The notes under the pieces were generated by a model. That model had not been told where the DNA came from, ran no database searches, and saw only the letters and a list, made by a program, of their open reading frames with translations. Both the position numbers and the translations under genes were made by a program. A stretch of DNA of 64,000 nt from Streptomyces sp. TG1A-60 (GTDB taxonomy: Bacteria > Actinomycetota > Actinomycetes > Streptomycetales > Streptomycetaceae), in the NCBI RefSeq assembly GCF_037201975.1, contig NZ_CP147520.1, positions 1,488,001 to 1,552,000 of the forward strand, given 5' to 3'. This document shows positions 1 through 7,212 of this stretch, one piece after another. Numbering within the stretch: the stretch's first letter is position 1; every line of letters begins with the position of its first letter.

Positions 1-298
1 CCCCGATGCCGACGGCGTGCACATCGTGCCGGTCGGAGAGGTCCAGGACCAGCTCCGTGATGGTGTCCTCGACGACCCGGGGGCTCTTGGACTTGTCCGG
101 GGTCTCCGTGCGGAGCTTCTCCAGGATGTTGCCGTCGGCGTCCACGACGCCCGCCATCACCTTCGTGCCGCCGATGTCGATGCCGACGGTCGGGACGCGG
201 GGGGCCGTCAGGTGGGAGCGGCGCTCGCGCGTTCCCACGGTTCGCAGGACGGTGGCCCGCGCGGAGCCGCGGTGGGTGAAGTCGCGGTAGGTGCTCAT
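1..298 (-). CDS. ROK family sugar kinase (N-terminal part)
   Basis: Only the first 99 residues lie in the window; the rest runs off the left edge. The ROK ATP-binding signature DIGGTK is at residues 41-46, followed by the usual VVDADG strand, so this is a ROK kinase of the glucokinase type that phosphorylates a hexose or related sugar in the cytoplasm. It has a longer than usual basic leader (residues 1-35) before the fold begins; an internal start nearer the DIGGTK strand is possible. It lies downstream of and co-directional with a GntR regulator, which suggests a sugar or polyol catabolic locus. Substrate cannot be told from this fragment. Confidence 0.85.
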   Translation of the reverse strand, partial: MSTYRDFTHRGSARATVLRTVGTRERRSHLTAPRVPTVGIDIGGTKVMAGVVDADGNILEKLRTETPDKSKSPRVVEDTITELVLDLSDRHDVHAVGIG

Positions 299-429
299 CG
301 GGCCGATTCTGCCTTAACGCTCCGCTGGGTGCGGTGTGGGGGCCGGGGGTGCCATCGGTGTCGTTCCCGGGTGCGGGTGCGTGCGGGCTGGTCGCGCGGT
401 TCCGCGCCTCTGAGGAGCGGGGCCCCTTT

Positions 430-1194
430 CTACGACCTCACCAAGAGCTGGAAGTCGAACGAGTAGCGGGATGCCCGGTAGATGTGGGTGCCGTATTCGA
501 CTGCTCGTCCCGTGTCGTCGAAGGTCGTGCGTTGCATGGTGAGGAGGGGGGCGTTCTCCGGCTCGCTGAGGCGGTCGGCCTCGTCCGCGGTGGCCGATCT
601 CGCGCCGATCGTCTGGCGGGCGCTGTGGAGGGTGATGCCCGCGGCGCGCATGAGGCGGTAGAGCCCGGTGGCCTCCAGTTGGGGGGAACCGAGGTCGAGG
701 AGGTCGCTGGGGAGGTAGTTGCAGAGGTAGGCCATCGGTTCGCCGTGGGCCAGACGGAGTCGCTCGATGCGGTGGACCTCGCCGCCCTCGGCGACGGCGA
801 GGGCGGCGGCGACCTCGGCGGAGGCGGTGACCATGGTGTTGAGGAGGACGCGGGTGGCGGGGCGCTGGCCGGCGGCCTCCAGGTCGTCGTAGAGGCTGCT
901 GAGTTCCAGGGGGCGTTTGACCTGGCTGTGGACGACCTGGGTGCCCACGCCCCGGCGGCGTACGAGCAGCCCCTTGTCGACCAGGGACTGGATGGCCTGG
1001 CGGACGGTGGGACGGGACAGGCCCAGGCGGGCGGCCAGCTCGATCTCGTTGCCCAGCAGACTGCCCGGGGTCAGCTCGCCGCGCTCGATCGCGGCCTCCA
1101 GCTGCTGGGACAGCTGGAAGTAGAGCGGGACCGGGCTGCTGCGGTCAACGCTCAGCTGGAGCGACACGGTCGGATCCACTTCTGGTTTCGGCAC
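430..1194 (-). CDS. GntR family regulator, HutC/UTRA type
   Basis: A 254-residue regulator with a winged helix-turn-helix at about residues 20-88 (the recognition segment reads LAARLGLSRPTVRQAIQ) and a C-terminal UTRA effector domain ending FDFQLLVRS. UTRA domains bind small sugars, amino acids or their phosphates. The GTG at 1194 is chosen because residues encoded upstream in the same frame are antisense to the divergent dehydrogenase gene. The gene faces away from a Gfo/Idh/MocA dehydrogenase, and the region between holds a perfect 12-bp palindrome at 1244-1255, the expected place for autoregulation plus control of the dehydrogenase. The effector is unknown; a polyol or inositol derivative is a guess from the neighbour. 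Confidence 0.9.
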   Translation of the reverse strand: MPKPEVDPTVSLQLSVDRSSPVPLYFQLSQQLEAAIERGELTPGSLLGNEIELAARLGLSRPTVRQAIQSLVDKGLLVRRRGVGTQVVHSQVKRPLELSSLYDDLEAAGQRPATRVLLNTMVTASAEVAAALAVAEGGEVHRIERLRLAHGEPMAYLCNYLPSDLLDLGSPQLEATGLYRLMRAAGITLHSARQTIGARSATADEADRLSEPENAPLLTMQRTTFDDTGRAVEYGTHIYRASRYSFDFQLLVRS

Positions 1195-1243
1195 GGGCCG
1201 AGCGTAGCCCCGGTGCTTGTCGACGGGAAGTTGCGTAGTTCGG

Positions 1244-1255
1244 TTGTCCGGACAA
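1244..1255. promoter_or_regulatory. putative GntR operator palindrome
   Basis: TTGTCCGGACAA is a perfect 12-bp palindrome in the intergenic region between the GntR gene and the divergent Gfo/Idh gene. It lies just upstream of a TTGACA -35 element, so an occupied site would block the dehydrogenase promoter. The role is inferred from position. Confidence 0.6.
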
Positions 1256-1259
1256 ACCA

Positions 1260-1296
1260 TTGACACGGCGGCTGGTGCGACCCCACTTTGTTTCCC
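1260..1296 (+). promoter_or_regulatory. promoter of the Gfo/Idh gene, probably leaderless
   Basis: A perfect TTGACA hexamer sits at 1260-1265, 31 bases before the ATG at 1297. A -10 box at normal spacing would fall near 1283-1288, which puts the transcription start at or next to the ATG. No Shine-Dalgarno sequence precedes the ATG (the preceding bases are CTTTGTTTCCC). Leaderless mRNAs are common in Streptomyces. The -10 box itself is weak. Confidence 0.45.
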
Positions 1297-2307
1297 ATGC
1301 GCATCGGACTCATCGGAGCTGGTCGGATCGGTACCATCCACGCGACCACGCTCAGCCGCCACCGTGATGTCGGCTCTCTGATCATTACGGATGTCGACGC
1401 GGCACGAGCCCATGACCTGGCGGATCGCCTGGGAGAGACGGCGGCGCCGGGCGTGGACGAGATCTTCACCTGGGGTGTGGACGCCGTGGTCATAACGGCG
1501 GCGACCTCGGCCCACGGCGAACTGATCGGTCGGGCAGCACGCTCGGGGCTGCCGGTGTTCTGCGAGAAACCCATCGCCGTGGATCTGCCGGGCACCTTAA
1601 GCGCGCTGACCGAGGTCGACGCGGCCGGGACCGTGCTGCAGATGGGCTTCCAGCGGCGTTTCGACTCCGGCTACGTCACCGCGCGGGAGGCGGTGCGCTC
1701 GGGCCGGCTCGGGCGGCTGCACACCGTACGGGCGCTGACGGCCGACCAGACGCCGCCGCCCGCGGAGTACCTGCCGATCTCCGGGGGTATCTACAGGGAC
1801 TGCCTGATCCATGACTTCGACGTCGTGCGGTGGGTGACGGGGCGTGAGGTCGCCACCGTGTACGCCACCGGGTCGGACGCCGGGCACCCGATGTTCCGGG
1901 AGGCGCATGACGTCGACACGGCGGCGGTCGTGCTCACGCTGGAGGACGGGACGCTCGTCACGGCCACGGCTGCGCGGGTGAACGGGGCCGGGTACGACGT
2001 GCGGCTGGAGCTGGCCGGGGAACTGGACACCGTGGTGGTCGGGCTGGACGACCGTACGCCGGTCGCGTCCACGGAGCCGAGCGGACCACCTCCGGCGGAC
2101 AAGCCGTGGACCGGGTTCCTGGAGCGCTTCGCCGCCGCGTACGAGGCGGAGATCGCGGCGTTCGTCGAGGTGGTGCGCGGCGAGCGGGCGAACCCGTGCG
2201 ACGGGCGCGAGGCCCTTCAGGCCCTGCGGGTCGCGGAGGCGTGCGAGTTGTCGCGCCTGGAGCATCGGCCGGTGAACCTGGGGGAGATCCCGGGCGGGCG
2301 GGACTAG
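1297..2307 (+). CDS. Gfo/Idh/MocA family oxidoreductase, inositol dehydrogenase-like
   Basis: A 336-residue NAD(P)-dependent dehydrogenase. The dinucleotide-binding turn GAGRIG is at residues 7-12, the family signature EKP at 90-92, and the catalytic Asp/His region (RDCLIHDFDVVRW) near 170, a pattern typical of inositol 2-dehydrogenases and related polyol or sugar dehydrogenases. The ATG at 1297 begins exactly at the Rossmann strand MRIGLIGAG. It is divergent from a GntR/UTRA regulator and near a ROK kinase, which together suggest a sugar or cyclitol utilisation locus. The exact substrate cannot be told from the sequence; myo-inositol is the leading candidate. Confidence 0.88.
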   Translation: MRIGLIGAGRIGTIHATTLSRHRDVGSLIITDVDAARAHDLADRLGETAAPGVDEIFTWGVDAVVITAATSAHGELIGRAARSGLPVFCEKPIAVDLPGTLSALTEVDAAGTVLQMGFQRRFDSGYVTAREAVRSGRLGRLHTVRALTADQTPPPAEYLPISGGIYRDCLIHDFDVVRWVTGREVATVYATGSDAGHPMFREAHDVDTAAVVLTLEDGTLVTATAARVNGAGYDVRLELAGELDTVVVGLDDRTPVASTEPSGPPPADKPWTGFLERFAAAYEAEIAAFVEVVRGERANPCDGREALQALRVAEACELSRLEHRPVNLGEIPGGRD

Positions 2308-2425
2308 TGCCGCGGCAGGCGGCGTCCGCCCGTGAAGGAGCGGCGTCCGGTGCGTGCTCTCGGTGTGCCGGCCGGACGTCCCCGCACTGGGCGTACTCGG
2401 GCTTTCGGCCGGTGCGGCGAGACGA

Positions 2426-2477
2426 CCGGCTCCGCCGCCTGGTTCGGCAGCCCGGCTCCGCCGCCGGGTTCTGCGGC
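2426..2477. repeat. tandem 26-bp direct repeat, two copies
   Basis: Two adjacent 26-bp units (2426-2451 and 2452-2477) share CCGGCTCCGCCGCC then GGTTC, with only a few differences. They lie just beyond the point where the P450 remnant loses homology and may mark the deletion that truncated it. Confidence 0.6.
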
Positions 2478-2519
2478 TCTTCGCCTGCCGAGGTGTCCCC
2501 CAGCCTCCCTCACCAGCGC

Positions 2520-2843
2520 AACGGCAGGTGAACTCCCGGGCTATCAGCCCGCGCAGCCGTGTGTGCTGGGGCGGGTCGGCGACCAGCTGATACTTGCCGA
2601 TCAGCTCCTCGTCGAGGAGGGTCACCCCGGCCTTCGAGCCGTCCTTCGCCAGCCGGGGATCGGCGAGCGCCGCCCGCGCCTCCTCGTACCCCACCACGGG
2701 CCAGACCTCGTGGTGCGCGTCGGCCCTCGGCATGCGCACCCGGTGCACCGGCCGAGCGCCCGCAGCTCGGCGTACACGGGATACGGGTCTGCCGTGAACC
2801 GCGGCCCGTACTCCCCGAGATCCACAACCCGTGTGTGTCCCAT
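2520..2843 (-). pseudogene. cytochrome P450 N-terminal remnant, frameshifted and truncated
   Basis: From an ATG at 2843 the minus strand encodes a typical actinobacterial P450 start (YGPRFTADPYPVYAELRALG). The frame then changes near 2745, and the continuation in another frame reads PVHRV, then GYEEARAALADPRLAKDG, and later ADPPQHTRLRGLIAREFT, the conserved helix-C region with its heme-propionate His and Arg. Homology stops at about 2520, roughly 105 of 400 residues in; the I-helix and the heme-binding Cys are absent. It cannot make a P450. Remnants of other genes flank it, so this is part of a decayed segment. Confidence 0.8.
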
Positions 2844-3061
2844 GAGTTCCCCCTCGCCCGTACAACGCGCGGGTCCACGCGGGAGGGCCCGGTCCCACGC
2901 CCCGTTCGGCCTCCAAGAAGCGGTCGGATCACGGTCATCGGCCCACCGTTCGGGGGTCGGCGGTGGGGCTACCGTGATGATGCCCGTCCGGGACCGCCGC
3001 GTTGCCAGGGGCCGACCCGTTAGTGTCGGCCGGTACGGCATTCAACTGATGGAGGTTATGG

Positions 3062-4090
3062 GTGCGTTACCGACTCCTGGGCCGGACCGGGCTCCGCGTC
3101 TCCGAGCTCTTCCTCGGCGCCATGACGTTCGGGGAGCAGGGCGGGGTGGGGGCGCCCCGAAAGGAGTGCGCGCGCATCCTCGACGTGTACGGGGAGGCTG
3201 GCGGCAATGTGATCGACACGGCGGTCAACTACCGGGGCGGGGAGAGCGAGCGCATCGTCGGCGAGCTGCTCAAGGGGCGGCGCGACCGGTTCGTGCTGTC
3301 CACGAAGTACACCGTCTCGCGCGACGGCTCCGACCCCAACGCCGCGGGCAACCACCGCAAGAACCTCACGCTGTCCCTGGAGACGAGCCTGCGGCGCCTG
3401 GGCACCGACTACGTCGACCTCTACTGGGTGCACATCTGGGACCGGAACACCCCGGTAGAGGAGACGATGCGCGCCCTCGACGACGCCGTACGGTCCGGGA
3501 AGGTGTTGTACGTCGGTATCTCGGACGCCCCGGCCTGGGTGGTCTCGCGCGCCAACACCCTTGCGGAATGGCGGGGTTGGTCGCCGCTGTCGGCGCTCCA
3601 GGTGCCGTACAGCCTGCTCAACCGGGACATCGAGCGAGAACTGCTGCCGATGGCGGAGGCGTTCGGCATGTCGGTCGCGGCCTGGAGTCCCCTGCAGAAC
3701 GGCGTACTGTCCGGCAAGTACACCCGCCCTGGAGGGATCGTGCCGGGCACCGCGACCCGACTGTCCGCCGAGGCGATCGGGGAGCGTGAGCGCGCGGTGG
3801 CGGGGGCCGTGCGGGCCGCCGCGGACGAACTCGACGCCACCCCCGCCCAGGTGGCCATCGCCTGGACCATGGCCCACTCCCCCGCCGTGCACCCCATCCT
3901 GGGCGCCCGCCGGGTCGAGCAGCTCATGGACAACCTCGGCGCCGCCCGGCTCGTCCTCTCCGAGGAGGTGCTGTCCCGGCTGGAGGAGGCCACCGACTTC
4001 CGCCTCGGATTCCCCGGCGACTTCATCGACGAGGCGTCGGCGTGGGTGTACGGGTCGGCGGGGCAGCGCGTGGTGCCGCGTACGGTCTGA
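3062..4090 (+). CDS. aldo/keto reductase
   Basis: A 342-residue TIM-barrel NADPH-dependent oxidoreductase of the AKR superfamily. The catalytic tetrad is visible: Asp52 (NVIDTA), Tyr57 (VNYRGG), Lys82 (LSTKYT) and His124 (YWVHIWD). The C-terminal half has the usual cofactor segments (AAWSPLQNGVLSGKY and PILGARRVEQLMDNLGA). GTG at 3062 is chosen because the first strand RYRLLGRTGLRVSELFLGAMTFG begins there and a GGAGG-like site precedes it at 3051-3056. The gene stands alone between decayed loci. It should reduce an aldehyde or ketone; no substrate can be named. Confidence 0.92.
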   Translation: MRYRLLGRTGLRVSELFLGAMTFGEQGGVGAPRKECARILDVYGEAGGNVIDTAVNYRGGESERIVGELLKGRRDRFVLSTKYTVSRDGSDPNAAGNHRKNLTLSLETSLRRLGTDYVDLYWVHIWDRNTPVEETMRALDDAVRSGKVLYVGISDAPAWVVSRANTLAEWRGWSPLSALQVPYSLLNRDIERELLPMAEAFGMSVAAWSPLQNGVLSGKYTRPGGIVPGTATRLSAEAIGERERAVAGAVRAAADELDATPAQVAIAWTMAHSPAVHPILGARRVEQLMDNLGAARLVLSEEVLSRLEEATDFRLGFPGDFIDEASAWVYGSAGQRVVPRTV

Positions 4091-4113
4091 TCGGGCCTGT
4101 CGGTGGGTCGCCC

Positions 4114-4320
4114 TCAGCGCAGCCGTACCCCGTGTCGGGTGCGCAGGCGGCGCACTTCCCACCACGCGAAGGCCGTCACCGAGGCCGGGCCGCCGAAACA
4201 GCGCGCTCACGGCGAGGGCGGCGGCCACCCGGGCCACGCACCGGAAGGCCCGGTGCACGGCGAGTGTGAAGAGGGCGACGAGGGCGCCGCCGGCGGTGCT
4301 GGACACGAGAACCGGAAGGC
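4114..4320 (-). pseudogene. membrane-protein fragment, frameshifted
   Basis: The minus strand encodes LPVLVSSTAGGALVALFTLA and then AVHRAFRCVARVAAALAVSALF, which looks like the membrane segment of a Streptomyces sensor kinase or similar protein. A frame change near 4195 then leads to GGPASVTAFAWWEVRRLRTR and a TGA at 4114-4116. No complete frame or start joins the two parts. I read it as a decayed membrane-protein gene; the family is not certain. Confidence 0.4.
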
Positions 4321-4378
4321 CGAGTGACCGGCCGACCGGTCGGCCGCGTACCCGGCGGTCCGCCTGATCGTCGAGGGG

Positions 4379-5839
4379 TCAGGCGAGCGAGATGACGACC
4401 GACTTGGTCCTGGTGTACGCCTCCAGCGCCTCCGGCCCGGACTCGCGTCCGTAGCCGGACTGCTTGACACCGCCGAAGGGCACGGCGGGATCGAGCATGG
4501 CCCAGTCGTTGACCCAGACGATGCCGGCGTCGAGTCGCGCGGCCACCCGGTGGGCGCGGGCCAGGTCGGAGGTCTGCAGACCGGCGGCGAGTCCGTACGG
4601 CGTGCTGTTGGCGAGCGCGATCGCCTCGTCCTCGGTGTCGAAGGGCTGGACGGTCAGGACCGGGCCGAAGATCTCCTCCTGGACGGTGCGGGCGTCGTTG
4701 TCCAGGCCGGCGATGACGGTGGGCCGGTAGTAGTAGCCGCCGTCGAGTTCCATGCGCTCGCCGCCGACGACGATCCGGCCGCCGTCCTCGACCGCCGCTC
4801 TGACGTACCGCTCGACGTTCTCCAGGTGCCGCGCGCCGGCCATCGGCCCGACGACGGTTGCCGGGTCGAAGGGGTCGCCGACGGGGACCGCCGGCACCGC
4901 GTCGGCGAGGACGCCCAGGGTGGTGTCGTACAGGGACCGGTGGACCAGCAGCCGGGGTCCGCCCATGCAGAACTGTCCGGTGTTGAAGACGAAGCCCTTG
5001 ATGATCGCGCCGATCGCCTTGCCGACGTCGGCGTCCTCGAAGACGATGTGCGGAGCGTTGCCGCCCAGCTCCATGGTGACCGGCTTGAGCCCTTCGCCGG
5101 CCGTGCTCGACGCCAGGCGGCCGACCCTCGTCGACCCGGTGAAGGCGATCTTGTCGACGCCGGGGTGACGCACCAGCGCCTCGCCGAGGACGGGGCCGCT
5201 GCCGGTGACGACGTTCACGACACCCGCGGGGACGCCGGCGTCGGTGAGGATCTCCGCCATCAGCAGCGCGGTGAGCGGGGCCTCGTCGGCGGGTTTGTGG
5301 ACGAGGGTGTTGCCGACCGCCAGCGCGGGGGCGATCTTCGACGTGCTCAGGATCAGCGGGAAGTTGAACGGGGTGATGGCTCCCACCACGCCGATGGGCT
5401 CCCTCCGGGTGTAGGCGTGGGAGGGGATGGGGATCTGCCGGGTGGCCCCGTCGAGAGTCTGCGCCAGCGCCGAGTAGTACTCGTACGTCTCCGCCACGGT
5501 CTCCACGTCCACCGCCCGGCTGAACGAGACGGGCTTGCCGACGTCGAGGCTCTCCACCGCGGCGAGCTCGTCCGCCCGTTCGCGCACCAGATCGGCCACC
5601 CGGTGCAGCACACGGGCGCGCTCGCGGGCCGGCGTCCGGGGCCACGGCCCCGCGTCGAAGGCCTCGCGGGCGGCGGCCACCGCGACGGCGAGATCCGTCC
5701 CGTCGCCCTCCGCGACCGTGGTGACGACGGTGCCGGTGGACGGGTCGATGACGTCGCGCCGCTCCTTGGACTCCGCGTTCCGCCACTCTCCGCCTATGAA
5801 CAGCCCGCCCGGTTCGATGTGTGGTCGCTGCACGCTCAT
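4379..5839 (-). CDS. aldehyde dehydrogenase family protein
   Basis: A 486-residue NAD(P)-dependent aldehyde dehydrogenase, the normal length for the family. Catalytic residues are present: Asn159 (TPFNFP), Glu257 (MELGGN) and the nucleophile Cys291 (NTGQFCMGG). The cofactor motif FTGSTRVG is at 233-240. It oxidises an aldehyde to the acid in the cytoplasm; the sequence resembles betaine-aldehyde or aromatic-aldehyde dehydrogenases but the substrate is not decided. The ATG at 5839 fits the N-terminus of relatives (IEPGGLFIGGEWR). The position next to a two-component system and a nearby aromatic-acid cluster makes an aromatic aldehyde such as vanillin plausible, which is inference only. Confidence 0.93.
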   Translation of the reverse strand: MSVQRPHIEPGGLFIGGEWRNAESKERRDVIDPSTGTVVTTVAEGDGTDLAVAVAAAREAFDAGPWPRTPARERARVLHRVADLVRERADELAAVESLDVGKPVSFSRAVDVETVAETYEYYSALAQTLDGATRQIPIPSHAYTRREPIGVVGAITPFNFPLILSTSKIAPALAVGNTLVHKPADEAPLTALLMAEILTDAGVPAGVVNVVTGSGPVLGEALVRHPGVDKIAFTGSTRVGRLASSTAGEGLKPVTMELGGNAPHIVFEDADVGKAIGAIIKGFVFNTGQFCMGGPRLLVHRSLYDTTLGVLADAVPAVPVGDPFDPATVVGPMAGARHLENVERYVRAAVEDGGRIVVGGERMELDGGYYYRPTVIAGLDNDARTVQEEIFGPVLTVQPFDTEDEAIALANSTPYGLAAGLQTSDLARAHRVAARLDAGIVWVNDWAMLDPAVPFGGVKQSGYGRESGPEALEAYTRTKSVVISLA

Positions 5840-5981
5840 GGCCCGCTCGCCCTCCCGGTGCGGCGCTCAGCCGTCACCGTGCTCACGCCGGTCGCGCCAC
5901 TGCGGCCGGCTGGTTTTCGGATGATGGCCCAGCGGTGCCCGCCTGGACAGAGAGCCGGGAGACGAGCCCCGGAAGTAAGGA

Positions 5982-6010
5982 CGAATGACGTATCCCGGGC
6001 ACGACGTTCG
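5982..6010 (+). promoter_or_regulatory. repeated CGAATGACGTA element, copy 1
   Basis: CGAATGACGTA followed by TCCCGGGCACGAC matches a sequence at 13189-13216 (GGATGACGTAGTCCCGG then CCACGAC) and, inverted, one at 8871-8886. It lies upstream of the aldehyde dehydrogenase. Its recurrence near the response regulator and the aromatic cluster suggests a shared regulator-binding site. Confidence 0.4.
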
Positions 6011-6019
6011 GCCTTTCCG

Positions 6020-6255
6020 GCTCGGTCCGCTGTCCCACCGGACGGCGTCGGGCAACGGGCTCCCCCGCGTCGACCTCGCCACGAGGTCACCGACCCGGGG
6101 CATCGTCGCCACCGTGCGCGTCAGCGCGGTCGGCACGATGGGGTTGACGGTGACATCGGTCTTCGCGAGTTCGAGCGCCCAGGTGCGGGTCATCGCGACG
6201 ATCGCGCCCTTGGACGCCGAGTACGCGGTCCGACCGAAGCTCGCGCGCTGCCCCG
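6020..6255 (-). pseudogene. short-chain dehydrogenase C-terminal remnant
   Basis: The minus strand encodes the second half of an SDR: the active-site segment TAYSASKGAIVAMTRTWALE, containing the YxxxK pair, then DVTVNPIVPTALTRTVATMP and PLPDAVRW. The Rossmann half with TGxxxGxG and the extreme C-terminus are missing, although the frame stays open from 6394 to 5867. It is a truncated gene, not an enzyme, and adds to the decayed DNA around the aldehyde dehydrogenase. Confidence 0.7.
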
Positions 6256-6399
6256 CCGGTGATCCCACCGGCCGGGGTCGGTACGGCGACTCCCTGAGCC
6301 TGGGAACGCCGGGTCCCGTGAGGATCCCGCTGATGACGGCATCCGCGGCCGACCTGTGTCCCGGCCGGTCCGGGACATCCATCGTGGTCGGCACCGCGG

Positions 6400-7212
6400 T
6401 CAGCCCCTCGGTGGCACCAGCCCCTGCCGCACCGCGAACAACGCCGCCTGGGTCCGGGAGGTGAGCCGGAGTTTGCGCAGGACGTTGCTCACATGGGTGC
6501 GGGCGGTGCGCTCGCTGATCACCAGTTCGTCGGCGATCTGCTGGTTCGACCGCCCCTCGGCGACCAGGACGAGAACGTCGCGTTCCCGGCTCGTGAGCGA
6601 GGCGAGCCCGGTCGGGGGCGAAACGATCTCCTGGGTGAGTCCCCTGGCCACCGCGGGGTCGAGGAAGACCTCACCCCGGGCGGCGGCGCGGATCGCGGCG
6701 ACCACCTCACCCGCTTCGGCGTCCTTGAGCAGATAGCCGGCGGCCCCCTGGGCGAGCGCCGCGTGGACGCGTTCCATCTCACCGAAGCTGGTGAGCACCA
6801 CGACCCGCAGGCCGGGGTGGCGCTGCTTGATCACGCCGATCGCCGTCGCCCCGTCCATCCTGGGCATGAGCAGGTCGATCAGCACCACGTCCGGCAGTTC
6901 CCGGTGCGCGGCCATGGCGTCGAGCCGGGTGAGGGCCTCCTGCCCGTCGGCCGCCTCCGCGGCCACCTCCATGTCGTCCAGGACCTCCAGATAGGCACGG
7001 ATTCCGCGGCGTACGACGGCGTGGTCGTCGACGATCAGGACCCGGACGGGGCGGGGTTCGCCGCTTCGGGGAACGGGACCGTCGACGGGGCGCTCCGGGA
7101 GCCCTCCGAGTCCGCGGGCGGCGCCTGGGGCACCCGGACCGGAAGGGGTATGACGACCCGCACGGTCGTGCCGCTCCTCGCGCCGGATCTGATCCTCATG
7201 GTGCCGCCCCAT
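6400..7212 (-). CDS. LuxR/NarL-family response regulator
   Basis: The receiver domain begins VRVLIVDDH, with acidic DD and the phosphorylation Asp in VVLIDLLMP, and Lys in GYLLKDA. The C-terminal LuxR helix-turn-helix reads LTSRERDVLVLVAEGRSNQQ then ERTARTHVSNVLRKL. The gene pairs with the histidine kinase immediately upstream, so a phosphorelay controlling transcription is expected. The start is a problem: the receiver frame has no ATG, GTG or TTG near VRVL. The first start upstream is the ATG at 7212, which adds about 55 residues inside the kinase gene. The true product may be shorter with a rare start. Coupled translation with the kinase (kinase stop at 7035) is likely. Confidence 0.9.
   Translation of the reverse strand: MGRHHEDQIRREERHDRAGRHTPSGPGAPGAARGLGGLPERPVDGPVPRSGEPRPVRVLIVDDHAVVRRGIRAYLEVLDDMEVAAEAADGQEALTRLDAMAAHRELPDVVLIDLLMPRMDGATAIGVIKQRHPGLRVVVLTSFGEMERVHAALAQGAAGYLLKDAEAGEVVAAIRAAARGEVFLDPAVARGLTQEIVSPPTGLASLTSRERDVLVLVAEGRSNQQIADELVISERTARTHVSNVLRKLRLTSRTQAALFAVRQGLVPPRG

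Noticed and set aside
3056..4306. Long minus-strand frame opposite the aldo/keto reductase
   Set aside because: It is a shadow of the reductase gene; only its first 40 codons (4180-4320) look like a real, decayed membrane protein.
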